Source: Vibrio owensii CAIM 1854 = LMG 25443
GTDB lineage: Bacteria; Pseudomonadota; Gammaproteobacteria; Enterobacterales; Vibrionaceae
Direction of reading: 5' to 3'
Assembly (NCBI RefSeq): GCF_000817815.1
Contig: NZ_JPRD01000066.1
Location: 1 to 61,178 of the forward strand
Length of the DNA: 61,178 nucleotides
Position numbers and translations under genes: made by a program. The notes beneath the pieces were generated by a model. It searched no databases and was not told the origin of the DNA. It saw only the letters and a program-made list of their open reading frames with translations. Below, in pieces: positions 15,378 through 24,929 of the stretch (position 1 is its first letter; each line of letters begins with the position of its first letter).

Positions 15378-16727
15378 CTATGTGTAATCAGAGCGATTCA
15401 AACCAAACTTCTGCATCTTTTGGTTGAGGGTTCGGCGCGGTAAATCTAGCTCGACCATCACATCCGTAATTCGTCCTTGATGTCGAACTAGCGAGTCATG
15501 CAGCACCTTACGTTCAAAGTTGTGCAGCTGAATCGCCAACGGAACGCCTGCTTGTGTCTCTTCGGTTGTAGAAGATGGTCGACTGGAGAGAATTTCCATT
15601 ACGGAGACGGTTTCATCCAGTGCAAAACGCATCGCGACATTCCTTAGCTCGCGCACGTTACCGGGCCAAGCGTAAGCAAGAATGGCTTTTCTATCGGCCT
15701 CACTAAGCGGACGACTCTCAGGGTTACTTTTCAAAGCAAAGTGTTCGAACAAGATCAACGCGTCTTCTTCTCGCTCACGTAGCGGTGGCAAATAGATCTG
15801 CGCCACATTGAGTCGATAGTACAAATCCTGACGAAACTCATCATGATCATTGAGATCTTCTTTCGCGGCGGCGATCACTCTCAAATCAACTGAGATCTGT
15901 TGATTGCCTCCAACGCGCTCAACCGTATGTTCCTGTAATGAACGCAACACTTTCACCTGCATGGACAGCGGCATACTCTCGATTTCATCAAAGAATAAAG
16001 TGCCTTTATCCGCGTATTCCAACTTACCAATACGCTTTTTACCCGCTCCGGTAAAAGCCCCAGCTTCATGCCCAAACAGCTCACTTTCAAACAGATTCTC
16101 AGGAATTGCGCCACAGTTGATTGGCACAAAATGATGGGTTCTACGTTGGCTTTCATTGTGCAAACTGGTCGCCACCAGCTCTTTACCACAACCTGTCTCA
16201 CCGTAAATGATCACATTGGTATCAATGCGCGCTAACTTGGCAACTTGTTCTCTAAGCTGTTGCATCACTCGGCTTCGCCCAATCAACACTTCTTCTAAGC
16301 CGCTAACGCTAGATAGGTACTCTTGGCGATCTTGAGTAGACGTTTGCGCGCGATAGCTCTCTACCGCTTCGGTCACTCGTTGGGACAAGCGCTCAGGTTG
16401 AAAAGGTTTCTCGATAAAATCGAACGCACCGTTTTGTAACGCCCCTACCGCCATATCGACGTCACCATGTCCGGTGATCAAAATAACTGGCGTTGGAATG
16501 TGATTGGCAATCAGGCTTTCTAGTATCGACAAGCCATCGGTGTCTGGCAGGCGAACGTCACTGACAATCGCATCAAATTCTTGGCTAAGAATGGCCGCTT
16601 TGCCCTCTTCGCCTAAACTGAATGCGGTCACATCGAACCCCGCCAGTTGTAGCCATTGGCTGGTAGCCTGACGAACAATGTCATCGTCTTCGATAAGTGC
16701 AATTTTAGGGGTGTCGTCAAAAGCCAT
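15378..16727 (-). CDS. DctD-like sigma-54-dependent response regulator
   Basis: A 449-residue NtrC-class activator. It has a receiver domain (phospho-acceptor Asp57 in VSDVRLPD, DDD acidic pocket near residue 14, Lys in EKPF), an AAA+ domain with Walker A GETGCGKE, the sigma-54 contact loop GAFTGA and Walker B GTLFFDEIE, and a C-terminal Fis-type helix-turn-helix (ITDVMVELDLPRRTLNQKM). Phosphorylated, it should hydrolyse ATP to open sigma-54 promoters; the nearest such promoter is that of the TAXI-TRAP-lhgO operon. It is divergent from, and 178 bases away from, the cognate kinase. DctB/DctD pairs normally control C4-dicarboxylate uptake; here a hydroxydicarboxylate is likely. Confidence 0.93.
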   Translation of the reverse strand: MAFDDTPKIALIEDDDIVRQATSQWLQLAGFDVTAFSLGEEGKAAILSQEFDAIVSDVRLPDTDGLSILESLIANHIPTPVILITGHGDVDMAVGALQNGAFDFIEKPFQPERLSQRVTEAVESYRAQTSTQDRQEYLSSVSGLEEVLIGRSRVMQQLREQVAKLARIDTNVIIYGETGCGKELVATSLHNESQRRTHHFVPINCGAIPENLFESELFGHEAGAFTGAGKKRIGKLEYADKGTLFFDEIESMPLSMQVKVLRSLQEHTVERVGGNQQISVDLRVIAAAKEDLNDHDEFRQDLYYRLNVAQIYLPPLREREEDALILFEHFALKSNPESRPLSEADRKAILAYAWPGNVRELRNVAMRFALDETVSVMEILSSRPSSTTEETQAGVPLAIQLHNFERKVLHDSLVRHQGRITDVMVELDLPRRTLNQKMQKFGLNRSDYT

Positions 16728-16905
16728 GAGTTACTGCCTGCTTTATGGGGTGGGAAAGAAATCGCTCTCCATTAACGGTAGCAAAAACCACTGAGGAGAA
16801 AAGGAGCTAGATCTCACTTCTTGCTTACAAGTCTTTAACATCCAACCAGTTAGGCGCACTCTTTAATGACTGTTGGTGAGAACGCACTAGCTGAATGGAG
16901 TCGGT

Positions 16906-18966
16906 ATGCAGCGCAAAAGGAATGGCAAAACATGGCTTGTGGTCGCAATTGCGGCAGTGCTGATGTTGTCTTGCTATAGCGCCAGCAGAGAGGTTGCCCG
17001 TCAGTGGTTGAGTGTACAAACTCAAACCGAAGCTCAACAAAAGCTGCTCGACTATATTGGTGAAGTTCGCCGTGCACTCAAACGCTTCTATCACTTACCT
17101 TACCTCGTAACCAATAATCCAGAAACCATCGCGTTTGTGAAAGGGAATCTGACTTATTACGAACCGTTGCAAACCCAACTGACTCAGCTAGATAAAGCCG
17201 CCAATACGGAAGGTTGGCTAATCCTGTCTAACTCTGGCGAAGTATTGGTCTCGAGCCTAATCGAAGAGCGCTTTAGCCTGTCTGATCGAAAAGCGATTGT
17301 GGAACAAATTCACAATCAAGGCGGCGGTGTTTCCTTGGTGAACAAAACCAAAGGTTCGAGCCCGCTGTATTATCTTGCAGCCCCTATCTACGACGGTCTG
17401 GATATCGCAGGCATTGTGGTGGTACAAATCAACCTTAGCCTATTGACCGAACAGACCATTACTAGCCAAGACATCATTACGTTGCAAAATCGCCAGCAAC
17501 GCTTTTTCCTATCAAGCAGCTCGCTCTATAACGCAGACTGGTTTAACGAACCAAGCAACACCGTTCAGTTAGAAACGCAACGCTTATACGACAACACCAA
17601 TATCAGTGTGTGGACGCTCAACCAGCAACGCTATTTTGCACACACCGTTAAATTGGATGATTTGAATTGGTACGTCAGCTACCTCACCCCTTCTAAGCCG
17701 ATTCAACAAACCATCAACGTGATTGGTTGGAGCTTAGCGGCGCTGCTCTTGTTAGTTGTATTACTCGTCATCATTGGTCTACAACGTCGCCAAAAGCACA
17801 TCAATCAACAGCGAATTCAAGCTCTGTTGGAAGAGTCTCAACGCCGCTTGAAGCAGATGATCAATAAGACCCACGTTGGTTTGCTATTGATTGATGAACA
17901 AGGGCAACTGTTCGATCTCAACCCAATGGCGAAGCGTTTGTTCTGTTTACCAGAAAGCGTCAATCGACATGCTTTTGCTTGGGAGTTATTCGATGCAGGC
18001 AATCCCAATTCCACCACACTCAAGTTACTAAAGGACTTGCCTAAGCATAAAGAACTCGCAGAGATCAGCACGGTCGAAACCATTGCCAGACGCAGTGACG
18101 GTAGCGTCTTCCCTGTCTTGTTCTCACTGACCAGTTTCCCTTGGCATGGCGAGCAGTATTTCCTTGCGACGATCATCGACATCAGCAAGCGGAAAAAAGC
18201 CGAGCAATCACTGCAACAGGTCAACCAAGAGCTGGCGCAGCGAGTAGAAGAGCGAACTCAAGCGCTAAAAGAAGCGCAAAGCCAGTTAATTGAATCGAGC
18301 AAAATGGCCGCCTTGGGTCGCATGTCGAGCGCGATCACTCATGAGCTCAATCAGCCACTGACAGGCTTGCGTACCCTGCTCACCACAAACGAACTGTTAG
18401 CAGAACGCGGTGAAACCGAGATGATGAAAGCCAACAACGTATTGGTCCAGAAGCTGATTGATCGCATGGCAAGCATGACTAGTCAGCTAAAGACGTTCGC
18501 CTATAACAAACCAGAAAGCCTACAAGCAATTTCTCTTACCTCCGCACTCGAAGAGACCTTACGCGTTTATCAATCTCAATTAGACAAGGTGGATGTGCGT
18601 GTCCGGGTTCCTCATGACTTACCTAACATCATGGGTGAAGAACAACGACTGCTTCAGGTGCTCGGTAATCTTGTCTCGAATGCGCTAGACGCAATGAACA
18701 ACACCACCAACCCGCAGCTCAACTTGATCGTCAACCCAACCGGCAATCGGGTCGAACTGATCGTCAGTGATAATGGCTGCGGCGTGTCAGATGAGATGCT
18801 TGAGTCCATGTTCGAGCCATTCCAAACCTCAAAGAAAATTGGGGAAGGATTGGGGCTAGGTTTAGCAATTACGGCCAACAATATGCGTGATATGAATGGA
18901 CAAATTAGCGTGCATAAGAATGAACAAAATGGGCTGACTTTCACTCTATTGTTCAAATCAGCCTAA
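16906..18966 (+). CDS. DctB-like sensor histidine kinase
   Basis: A 686-residue membrane kinase. An N-terminal helix (WLVVAIAAVLMLSCYSA) and a second one near residue 285 (IGWSLAALLLLVVLLVIIGL) bracket a ~260-residue periplasmic sensor region of the double-PAS/Cache type found in DctB. A cytoplasmic PAS domain (about 320-430), a coiled coil, the H-box SSAITHELNQPLTGL and an ATPase domain with DNGCGV and GEGLGLGL follow. A GGAG sits five bases before the start. It is divergently paired with the DctD-like regulator and should sense an extracellular carboxylate, the presumed substrate of the nearby TRAP system. Confidence 0.92.
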   Translation: MQRKRNGKTWLVVAIAAVLMLSCYSASREVARQWLSVQTQTEAQQKLLDYIGEVRRALKRFYHLPYLVTNNPETIAFVKGNLTYYEPLQTQLTQLDKAANTEGWLILSNSGEVLVSSLIEERFSLSDRKAIVEQIHNQGGGVSLVNKTKGSSPLYYLAAPIYDGLDIAGIVVVQINLSLLTEQTITSQDIITLQNRQQRFFLSSSSLYNADWFNEPSNTVQLETQRLYDNTNISVWTLNQQRYFAHTVKLDDLNWYVSYLTPSKPIQQTINVIGWSLAALLLLVVLLVIIGLQRRQKHINQQRIQALLEESQRRLKQMINKTHVGLLLIDEQGQLFDLNPMAKRLFCLPESVNRHAFAWELFDAGNPNSTTLKLLKDLPKHKELAEISTVETIARRSDGSVFPVLFSLTSFPWHGEQYFLATIIDISKRKKAEQSLQQVNQELAQRVEERTQALKEAQSQLIESSKMAALGRMSSAITHELNQPLTGLRTLLTTNELLAERGETEMMKANNVLVQKLIDRMASMTSQLKTFAYNKPESLQAISLTSALEETLRVYQSQLDKVDVRVRVPHDLPNIMGEEQRLLQVLGNLVSNALDAMNNTTNPQLNLIVNPTGNRVELIVSDNGCGVSDEMLESMFEPFQTSKKIGEGLGLGLAITANNMRDMNGQISVHKNEQNGLTFTLLFKSA

Positions 18967-19113
18967 GTTGATATTGATTACAAAATCATCATTAGAACTA
19001 GGCATCCCCGCTGTTTGAGAAAAACACGATCTCGATACAAGAATCCCTCCTTGACCTACACTATTCTCAAGCAAATAGAACGAATAACTTCCGAACGATA
19101 AAGAGTGAGAAAC

Positions 19114-20505
19114 ATGATTAAGTTTCCTGAACATTTTCTTTGGGGCGGTGCCATTGCTGCAAACCAAGTAGAAGGGTCGTACAACCTTGGGGGTAAAGGG
19201 TTATCGACATCAGACATGCTGCCAAACGGTATTTTGAGTCCGCATCAAACCCGTGAAGAACGTACGCCGGGTATAAAAGACGTGGCGATCGACTTCTACA
19301 ATCGCTACCCAGAAGACATTGCGCTATTCAAAGAGATGGGCTTTAACTGTCTGCGCCTATCTTTGGCATGGAGCCGCATCTTCCCGAACGGTGACGAGCT
19401 AGAACCTAACGAAGAAGGTTTGGCGTTCTACGATAAAATCTTTGACGAACTTGCCGAGCACGACATCCAACCTTTCGTGACCTTATCTCACTACGAAATG
19501 CCTTACGCACTGGTCGAGAACTACGGTGGTTGGGGCGATCGTCGCGTCATCGAATTCTTCGAACGTTATGCCCGCACCGTGCTGGAACGCTACAAAGACA
19601 AAGTAAAACTGTGGTTAACGTTCAACGAAATCAACATGTCACTGCACGCACCATTTACTGGTGTTGGTTTGCAAGAAGACGCCAGTGAACAAGAGATTTA
19701 TCAAGCGATTCACCACCAACTAGTCGCCAACGCAAAAGCGGTAAAACTGTGTCAGCAAATCGTACCAAACGGCAAGATTGGTAACATGTTGCTTGGCGCC
19801 ATCAACTACCCATACACCTGTAATCCTGATGACGTGCTTGCTGCAATGCATGAAAACAACAAGTGGTTGTTCTTCGGTGATGTACAAACACGTGGTCAGT
19901 ACCCAGGCTACATGAAGCGTTACTTCCGTGAAAATGGCATTGAAATTCAGATGGAAGCAGGCGACTTAGAAGAAATTGCGTCTGCGAGTGTCGATTTCAT
20001 CTCATTCAGCTACTACGCAAGTGGCTGTGCAAGTGCGGATCCGAAACAGAAAGAAGTAGGTAACATCGTCGATAGCGTACCAAACCCATACCTTGAAAAG
20101 AGCCAATGGGGTTGGTTGATCGATCCAAAAGGCCTTCGCGTTCTTCTGAACTTCCTACACGATCGCTACCAAAAACCATTGTTCGTCGTAGAAAACGGCT
20201 TGGGTGCGCGTGATGAAATCGACGAAAACGGTGAGATTCAAGATGATTACCGCATCGCTTACTTGAACGACCACCTCGTGCAAGCACACGAAGCGATTCT
20301 TGATGGCGTTGAGCTGATGGGCTTCACCAGTTGGGGGCCAATCGATTTGGTCGCGAACTCAACTGCTGAAATGAGCAAACGTTACGGTTACATCTACGTT
20401 GATCGCCACAACGATGGTCAAGGTACGTTAGAACGTAAACGTAAGAAGAGCTTCTTCTGGTATCAAGATGTGATTCGCACTGCGGGCGGCTCGCTCAAAA
20501 ACTAA
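19114..20505 (+). CDS. bglA: 6-phospho-beta-glucosidase, glycoside hydrolase family 1
   Basis: A 463-residue cytosolic enzyme. The GH1 pattern is clear: FLWGGAIAANQVEGSY at the N-terminus, acid/base Glu in LTFNEINM, nucleophile Glu in VVENGLGA. The segment STAEMSKRYGYIYVD has the Ser, Lys and Tyr that bind the sugar 6-phosphate in BglA-type enzymes, so substrates should be phosphorylated beta-glucosides delivered by a PTS. No PTS gene or antiterminator is adjacent, unlike the usual bgl operon. The ATG at 19114 is preferred over the GTG three codons earlier. A terminator follows. Confidence 0.93.
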   Translation: MIKFPEHFLWGGAIAANQVEGSYNLGGKGLSTSDMLPNGILSPHQTREERTPGIKDVAIDFYNRYPEDIALFKEMGFNCLRLSLAWSRIFPNGDELEPNEEGLAFYDKIFDELAEHDIQPFVTLSHYEMPYALVENYGGWGDRRVIEFFERYARTVLERYKDKVKLWLTFNEINMSLHAPFTGVGLQEDASEQEIYQAIHHQLVANAKAVKLCQQIVPNGKIGNMLLGAINYPYTCNPDDVLAAMHENNKWLFFGDVQTRGQYPGYMKRYFRENGIEIQMEAGDLEEIASASVDFISFSYYASGCASADPKQKEVGNIVDSVPNPYLEKSQWGWLIDPKGLRVLLNFLHDRYQKPLFVVENGLGARDEIDENGEIQDDYRIAYLNDHLVQAHEAILDGVELMGFTSWGPIDLVANSTAEMSKRYGYIYVDRHNDGQGTLERKRKKSFFWYQDVIRTAGGSLKN

Positions 20506-20553
20506 GTTACTTGCCTAGATATAAAGTGCATGTGTATTTAGATAGAAAAAAAC

Positions 20554-20578
20554 AAAGCCCTGCAAACGCAGGGCTTTT
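20554..20578 (+). terminator. Terminator after bglA
   Basis: Arms 20554-20563 and 20568-20577 form a 10-bp stem with a 4-base loop and T-run. A-runs on the left let it also act for the convergent phoX. Confidence 0.88.
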
Positions 20579-20612
20579 CTTATTCCCGATATTCAGTCGT
20601 ATGACCTATTGG

Positions 20613-22649
20613 TTAAACACCAATTTCACCACCGTCTTCACGGCGAATAACCACCGTCGCGGCACGTGGACGCAGTGTCATTCCTGTTGGTGTTTCTTCT
20701 GCAGCATTGTCGCTGTATGGCCAGTTACCCGGGTGCTGGATGTTCACAAACAGCGATTTGTAATCTGGGCTAATGGTAAAGCCCGTCACTTCACAGCCGT
20801 TAGGACCAACAAAGAAACGCTTCAGCTCAGCTTGGTTTTCTGCACCAATCACCTCTTGCGTACCGTTTTCATCCGTCAGTTTTGAAGGCACCACAGCAAG
20901 CATTTGGTCATTGGTGTAAGACGTCACTTCATCTGCGCCGTTATCCGTTTGAATCCACAGAATACCGCGAGGGTCAAACGCTAAGCCGTCTGGGCTCGCA
21001 AACTGGTTAAGCTCGGTCAAGCTCGAACGGTTAGTGTCCGCATCGCCGTTTGCTGGAGAACCAAACACGAAGATATCCCACGTAAAGTCTGTTGCTGCTT
21101 CGCCTTCATCCCAACGGATTACGTGACCAAACTTGTTGTTCAAACGTGGGTTTGCAGGGTTAGTTTCCTCTGTACGCTTAGTGTTATTCGTTAGCGTCAG
21201 GTAAACCGAGCCTGTGAACGGGTCAACGGTACACCACTCAGGGCGATCCATTGGCGTCGCACCAACAAGGTCAGCTGCGCCAGCCGTGTTCAGGATGATT
21301 TCTGCTAGAGAATTGAAGCTATCTGCCAAAGTGCCACCAGAAACCGTCGTGCTGTCTAGTGTCAATGGTAGCCAAGTACCAGAGCTGTCTTCGTTGAAGC
21401 GCGCCACATACAGTGTGCCTTCATCCATGTACTTGTCACCCATCGCCAAGCGGTTATCAGGGTTAGCATCCGCAGGATCCCACGCTGCCGCAGATTCAAA
21501 TTTGTATAGGTACTCAAAGCGAGAGTCGTGACCAGAGTAAAATACTACTGGTTTGCCTTCTTCAAGCTTACCGAATGTACAGCCTTCATGGCGGAAACGA
21601 CCTAGTGCAGTACGCTTCTTCGCACGTGAGTTTTGCGTGTAAGGGTCGATTTCAACAATGTAACCATGGCCGTTCGCCTCGTTACGATAATCGTCCAATG
21701 CGCTTGCGCCTGTTGGTTCTACATTGAATCGCGTGAATTCGTCCAAACGCTCTTCCGCATTCCCCGCTAACGTTTCCCATAGGTAACGAGTGCTTGTGTC
21801 ATCAACACCAATACGATCTTGTTCTTCAGTACGAACGCCAGCGTTAACGAAGTAACCCGGCCAGTTCTCTTCACACGTTAGGTAAGTACCCCAAGGCGTG
21901 AAACCATTACCACAGTTGTTCAGTGTACCGCGCGCTTGGCTGCCATCTTGTGAGAAGCGAGTCACGGTCAATTCTGTATTCGCGACAGGCCCAGAAAGGT
22001 CCATGACTGTCGCGCCAGTGTAACGGCGGTTGAGTGGATCGGTATCCACCAACTTCCACATGTTGTCTTCAAGTTGAACGCGAACCACAGACACACCATG
22101 TGCGTTAATTTCTTTACGAACTTCGTCGACGATAGTACGCACACCGCCCACAGCTGTCGGACCGCTTGGGTGCAGAGCAGCGGTATCAATGTACTCGTGG
22201 TTGATACACAACAAGCCGTCAGTATCGCTGTCGTTTAGCGAGAAAAAGTGCATGCCGTCGTGGTGCATACCCAATGCATTAAGCTGGTCGGTACTCGTGT
22301 TGCTGCCGTCGTCTTTCCAAGCGTTACCTTGTGCGTTTAGAGGCGTACCCCATGGCACCAGTACTTGTGCGACGTAACCTTGCGGAATCGAAACTGCATC
22401 CGTCAGTGAGCCTGGAATCGAATCAAAATTGAGGACTGCACTTGAAACGCCAGAGCCGCCACCAGCAGAAGTGCCTGAACTAGAAGAGTTGCACCCAGAT
22501 AGACCAAATGCGCCAAAAGCGGTCATCGCACTGATACCTAGGCCACCTTTCAGGATACTGCGTCGAGATAGGCTCGCTTCCAGTACTTCTTCAAAAGGCT
22601 TGTTATTACTCTGGTTGTAACGCGTCGCGTCGAAGGTTTCCTTACTCAT
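20613..22649 (-). CDS. phoX: PhoX-family alkaline phosphatase, Tat-exported
   Basis: A 678-residue DUF839/PhoX protein. The N-terminus has a twin-arginine motif (SRRSILKGG) followed by a hydrophobic stretch ending LSGC, so it may be a Tat substrate that is also lipidated. The body has the PhoX features (GMHHDGMHFF, LCINHEYID, TYLTCEENWPGYF, RFRHEGCTFG, the acidic metal-binding loops, and GPNGCEVTGFTISPD with NIQHPG near the C-terminus). PhoX enzymes use Ca and Fe to release phosphate from organic monoesters outside the inner membrane during phosphate starvation. Single gene. A partial Pho-box-like sequence lies about 75 bases before the start. Confidence 0.92.
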   Translation of the reverse strand: MSKETFDATRYNQSNNKPFEEVLEASLSRRSILKGGLGISAMTAFGAFGLSGCNSSSSGTSAGGGSGVSSAVLNFDSIPGSLTDAVSIPQGYVAQVLVPWGTPLNAQGNAWKDDGSNTSTDQLNALGMHHDGMHFFSLNDSDTDGLLCINHEYIDTAALHPSGPTAVGGVRTIVDEVRKEINAHGVSVVRVQLEDNMWKLVDTDPLNRRYTGATVMDLSGPVANTELTVTRFSQDGSQARGTLNNCGNGFTPWGTYLTCEENWPGYFVNAGVRTEEQDRIGVDDTSTRYLWETLAGNAEERLDEFTRFNVEPTGASALDDYRNEANGHGYIVEIDPYTQNSRAKKRTALGRFRHEGCTFGKLEEGKPVVFYSGHDSRFEYLYKFESAAAWDPADANPDNRLAMGDKYMDEGTLYVARFNEDSSGTWLPLTLDSTTVSGGTLADSFNSLAEIILNTAGAADLVGATPMDRPEWCTVDPFTGSVYLTLTNNTKRTEETNPANPRLNNKFGHVIRWDEGEAATDFTWDIFVFGSPANGDADTNRSSLTELNQFASPDGLAFDPRGILWIQTDNGADEVTSYTNDQMLAVVPSKLTDENGTQEVIGAENQAELKRFFVGPNGCEVTGFTISPDYKSLFVNIQHPGNWPYSDNAAEETPTGMTLRPRAATVVIRREDGGEIGV

Positions 22650-22713
22650 GGTGTTGCTTTCCCAGTGTTAGGTTGAATTATAGGTTTGTAAATCATTGAG
22701 CGAGGGGAAGTTT

Positions 22714-22731
22714 GGAAGAGAAAAGTGACAG
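22714..22731 (-). promoter_or_regulatory. Possible PhoB half-site upstream of phoX
   Basis: On the minus strand CTGTCAC is followed by four T and CTCTTCC. The first heptamer matches the Pho-box unit exactly; the second matches poorly. Expected regulation of phoX by PhoB makes it worth noting, but a full Pho box needs two good direct repeats. Confidence 0.25.
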
Positions 22732-22868
22732 AACTAGTCTATCTTTATGAACTTTGTGTTTAGAAAATGTTATAAAGCACCCATCTATTCTATGTACTCC
22801 CGATTTTGCTTGGGCTAAGCCAGATTTGGGGGTATAAGGTGTACTCAAATCATCCACGAGAGATAATC

Positions 22869-23207
22869 ATGAAACTAGATAAAATCGATAACAAAAATCG
22901 TCGTCTGCGTAAGAAGCTATTCCTAGGTGAATTCGCGATCCTAGGCTTTGAAATCAGCTGTGAAACAGACATCAACGACTTCGACCGTTACGATGCATTC
23001 GTTGATGAGTTTATCGACTACATTGATGGCCTAAACCTATGCTTTGGTGGCGGCGGTCTAGAGCTGTTTGAAGGCTTCCTATGTTCAACAGAGCGTTACG
23101 AAAGCGCAACTGAAGAACAAAAAGCACAGGTTCTAGCTTGGCTACAAGCTCGTCCAGAAGTAAGCAGCGCAAAAGCTGGCGAATTGGTTGACGCAAACTA
23201 CCTGTAA
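22869..23207 (+). CDS. yggL: YggL family 50S ribosome-binding protein
   Basis: A 112-residue acidic protein with the DUF469/YggL pattern NRRLRKKLFLGEFAILGFEI, then DAFVDEFIDYIDGLNLCFGGGG and FEGFLC. Family members associate with the large ribosomal subunit. The start is the ATG at 22869 after a GAGAG-containing leader; an upstream in-frame ATG at 22806 lacks support. Single gene followed by a terminator. Confidence 0.9.
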   Translation: MKLDKIDNKNRRLRKKLFLGEFAILGFEISCETDINDFDRYDAFVDEFIDYIDGLNLCFGGGGLELFEGFLCSTERYESATEEQKAQVLAWLQARPEVSSAKAGELVDANYL

Positions 23208-23251
23208 TTACAGAATCACTCTGGAATAAACAGGGTTGAGCAAGTAATGAG

Positions 23252-23278
23252 AAAGCTGGTCTTCGGACTGGCTTTTTT
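23252..23278 (+). terminator. Terminator after yggL
   Basis: Ten-base-pair stem (23252-23261 with 23266-23275, two G-U pairs) with a TTCG loop and a T6 tail. Confidence 0.88.
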
Positions 23279-23416
23279 GCATTTAAGGCTATGGTTTTGT
23301 GCTGAAATGTTGAATCTAGAAAGAGTGGAGTGTTTGGTTGTTTTGGAAGCTTAGTTTAGGAAAGCAGGAGTCTTGGAGAGTATGGATGTGCTAGATAATT
23401 TTAGAGCTGGCATTTT

Positions 23417-23605
23417 ATGGAAGGTTATCCGTCCATTGCCAGCTCAGTGCCATTGAGTATGGTTTACTATGCTTTTTTAGCAGTCTCAGTCTTTGTGTCT
23501 TTCCAGTATTGGATACGAACACGATGTAGCTGGGCTCTTCTCATCTTTTTCATAGCAATCTCCCTCATCTATATAGGTAACGCTCATCTTGAGCTTATTG
23601 TCTAA
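23417..23605 (+). CDS. Possible small membrane protein
   Basis: A 62-codon ORF in an otherwise gene-free stretch (23279-23895). It encodes two hydrophobic helices (MVYYAFLAVSVFVSFQYW and WALLIFFIAISLIYIGN) separated by a short basic loop, the layout of small inner-membrane proteins. No good ribosome-binding site is seen and no family is recognised; an internal start at 23459 would leave just the two helices. Downstream, up to the AraC gene stop, I see no promoter or hairpin I would commit to. Confidence 0.3.
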   Translation: MEGYPSIASSVPLSMVYYAFLAVSVFVSFQYWIRTRCSWALLIFFIAISLIYIGNAHLELIV

Positions 23606-23895
23606 GGTTGTATTCCCCTTCAATCTATCGAGGAACGAATCAATTAACCGTGACTAATTTCACAACATAATGATAAAAGTAGAAGCGTTGCAGTCATTTT
23701 TTGACCAGTAAAACTGCTTTTATCTTGTTGATACGGTCAACTTACTCATCACTTATGACAGAAATATGGCAATCAAGTTCCCTATTTAACCTGTCATCGA
23801 ATCTTAATAACGATTCTTAGATAACCTAGCAAATAATATACCAGTTGCACATAAATTCCAGTTCAGTACACAACAAAAGTACGCACATGTTCAAA

Positions 23896-24762
23896 CTAAG
23901 GTTGGATTCGCTGCTGGTAATGCTGTCGGTAATCTCTCGGAGTCAGCCCCTTGTAGGTCTTGAAATGGCGATTAAACAAAGCTTGATTGCGATAGCCTAC
24001 TCGTTCAAACACGATTCCTATTGGTAACTCAGTCGATTGCAACAAATCCGCGGCATGGTTGATTCTTAGCTTCATCAAACGTTGGCTAAACGGCTCTTTA
24101 AAGTGCTTTTGAAACAACCGTGTGACCGCACTTTCACTCAACGACAAGTAATTGGCTAAATCGGCCAATGTCACCTTGTTGGCAAAATGCTGCTCAAGAT
24201 ACGCATTCACACTTGCGACGCGCTCTCTTTCTTGTTGCTCGTGTTCACTCATCGAAAGGTATGAATGGGTCATCAAGGTTTTCGCCGCTTCGTCATGGGC
24301 AACCAAAGATAGGATATGAATAAATCTCGACAATTGCTCCATCGCGGGCACTTTCATCAACTCTTGCAGAAGATCCACGACTTGCTGAGCCGTTCGCTCA
24401 GAGAACACTACTCCCTTATTTGCGGCTTTCAACAACGGGTCTAGCTTGCGTAACTCAGTACAATAGAACATTAGGTTCGCGATCCACTCACGCTTAAACC
24501 AAATCACATGAGTCTCACAGTTGCTTTCTACGGACGTGGAGTGAATAGAGTGAGGCACACCCGGCGCAATTAACAGCATCTGGTCATGAGTCACCTCTAG
24601 CTCGTGGTGTCCAATGTGCAAAGTCCCCGTAAAGTGGCGGTGGATGACCAACTCAAAAACGTCATCGTGAAAATGAAAATCGTATTCTTTCGCTGGTTCA
24701 TCAATACGACGGTAGCGCCAAGAAAAACCAGGCCTTTGCGGTACTTTTTCGATGTGCGCCAT
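23896..24762 (-). CDS. AraC-family transcriptional regulator with cupin sensor
   Basis: A 288-residue regulator. The N-terminal cupin half has YDFHFHDDVFELVIHRHFTGTLHIG and APGVPHSIHS, typical of ligand-sensing AraC proteins. The C-terminal ~100 residues hold two helix-turn-helix motifs (VTLADLANYLSLSESAVTRLF and IGIVFERVGYRNQALFNRHF) and the family ending TPRDYRQ. The start is at 24762, where GGAG lies six bases before the ATG. It is divergent from the small gene at 24930; the ~165-bp gap is a likely shared control region. The effector cannot be deduced. Confidence 0.92.
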   Translation of the reverse strand: MAHIEKVPQRPGFSWRYRRIDEPAKEYDFHFHDDVFELVIHRHFTGTLHIGHHELEVTHDQMLLIAPGVPHSIHSTSVESNCETHVIWFKREWIANLMFYCTELRKLDPLLKAANKGVVFSERTAQQVVDLLQELMKVPAMEQLSRFIHILSLVAHDEAAKTLMTHSYLSMSEHEQQERERVASVNAYLEQHFANKVTLADLANYLSLSESAVTRLFQKHFKEPFSQRLMKLRINHAADLLQSTELPIGIVFERVGYRNQALFNRHFKTYKGLTPRDYRQHYQQRIQP

Positions 24763-24929
24763 TTGCCACTCCACAAGATAGTATTGTTTCACGCGCAAAT
24801 AATATCAGTATTACCGACATATTCTTCATCACGCCTCAATAGTATTGATATTGAGCGGCATACTATCAACTAAGCCTTATCACGCTCCTTATTCTTCTCT
24901 TGTAAAGACAAGCTAACTAAGGAGCTTTT

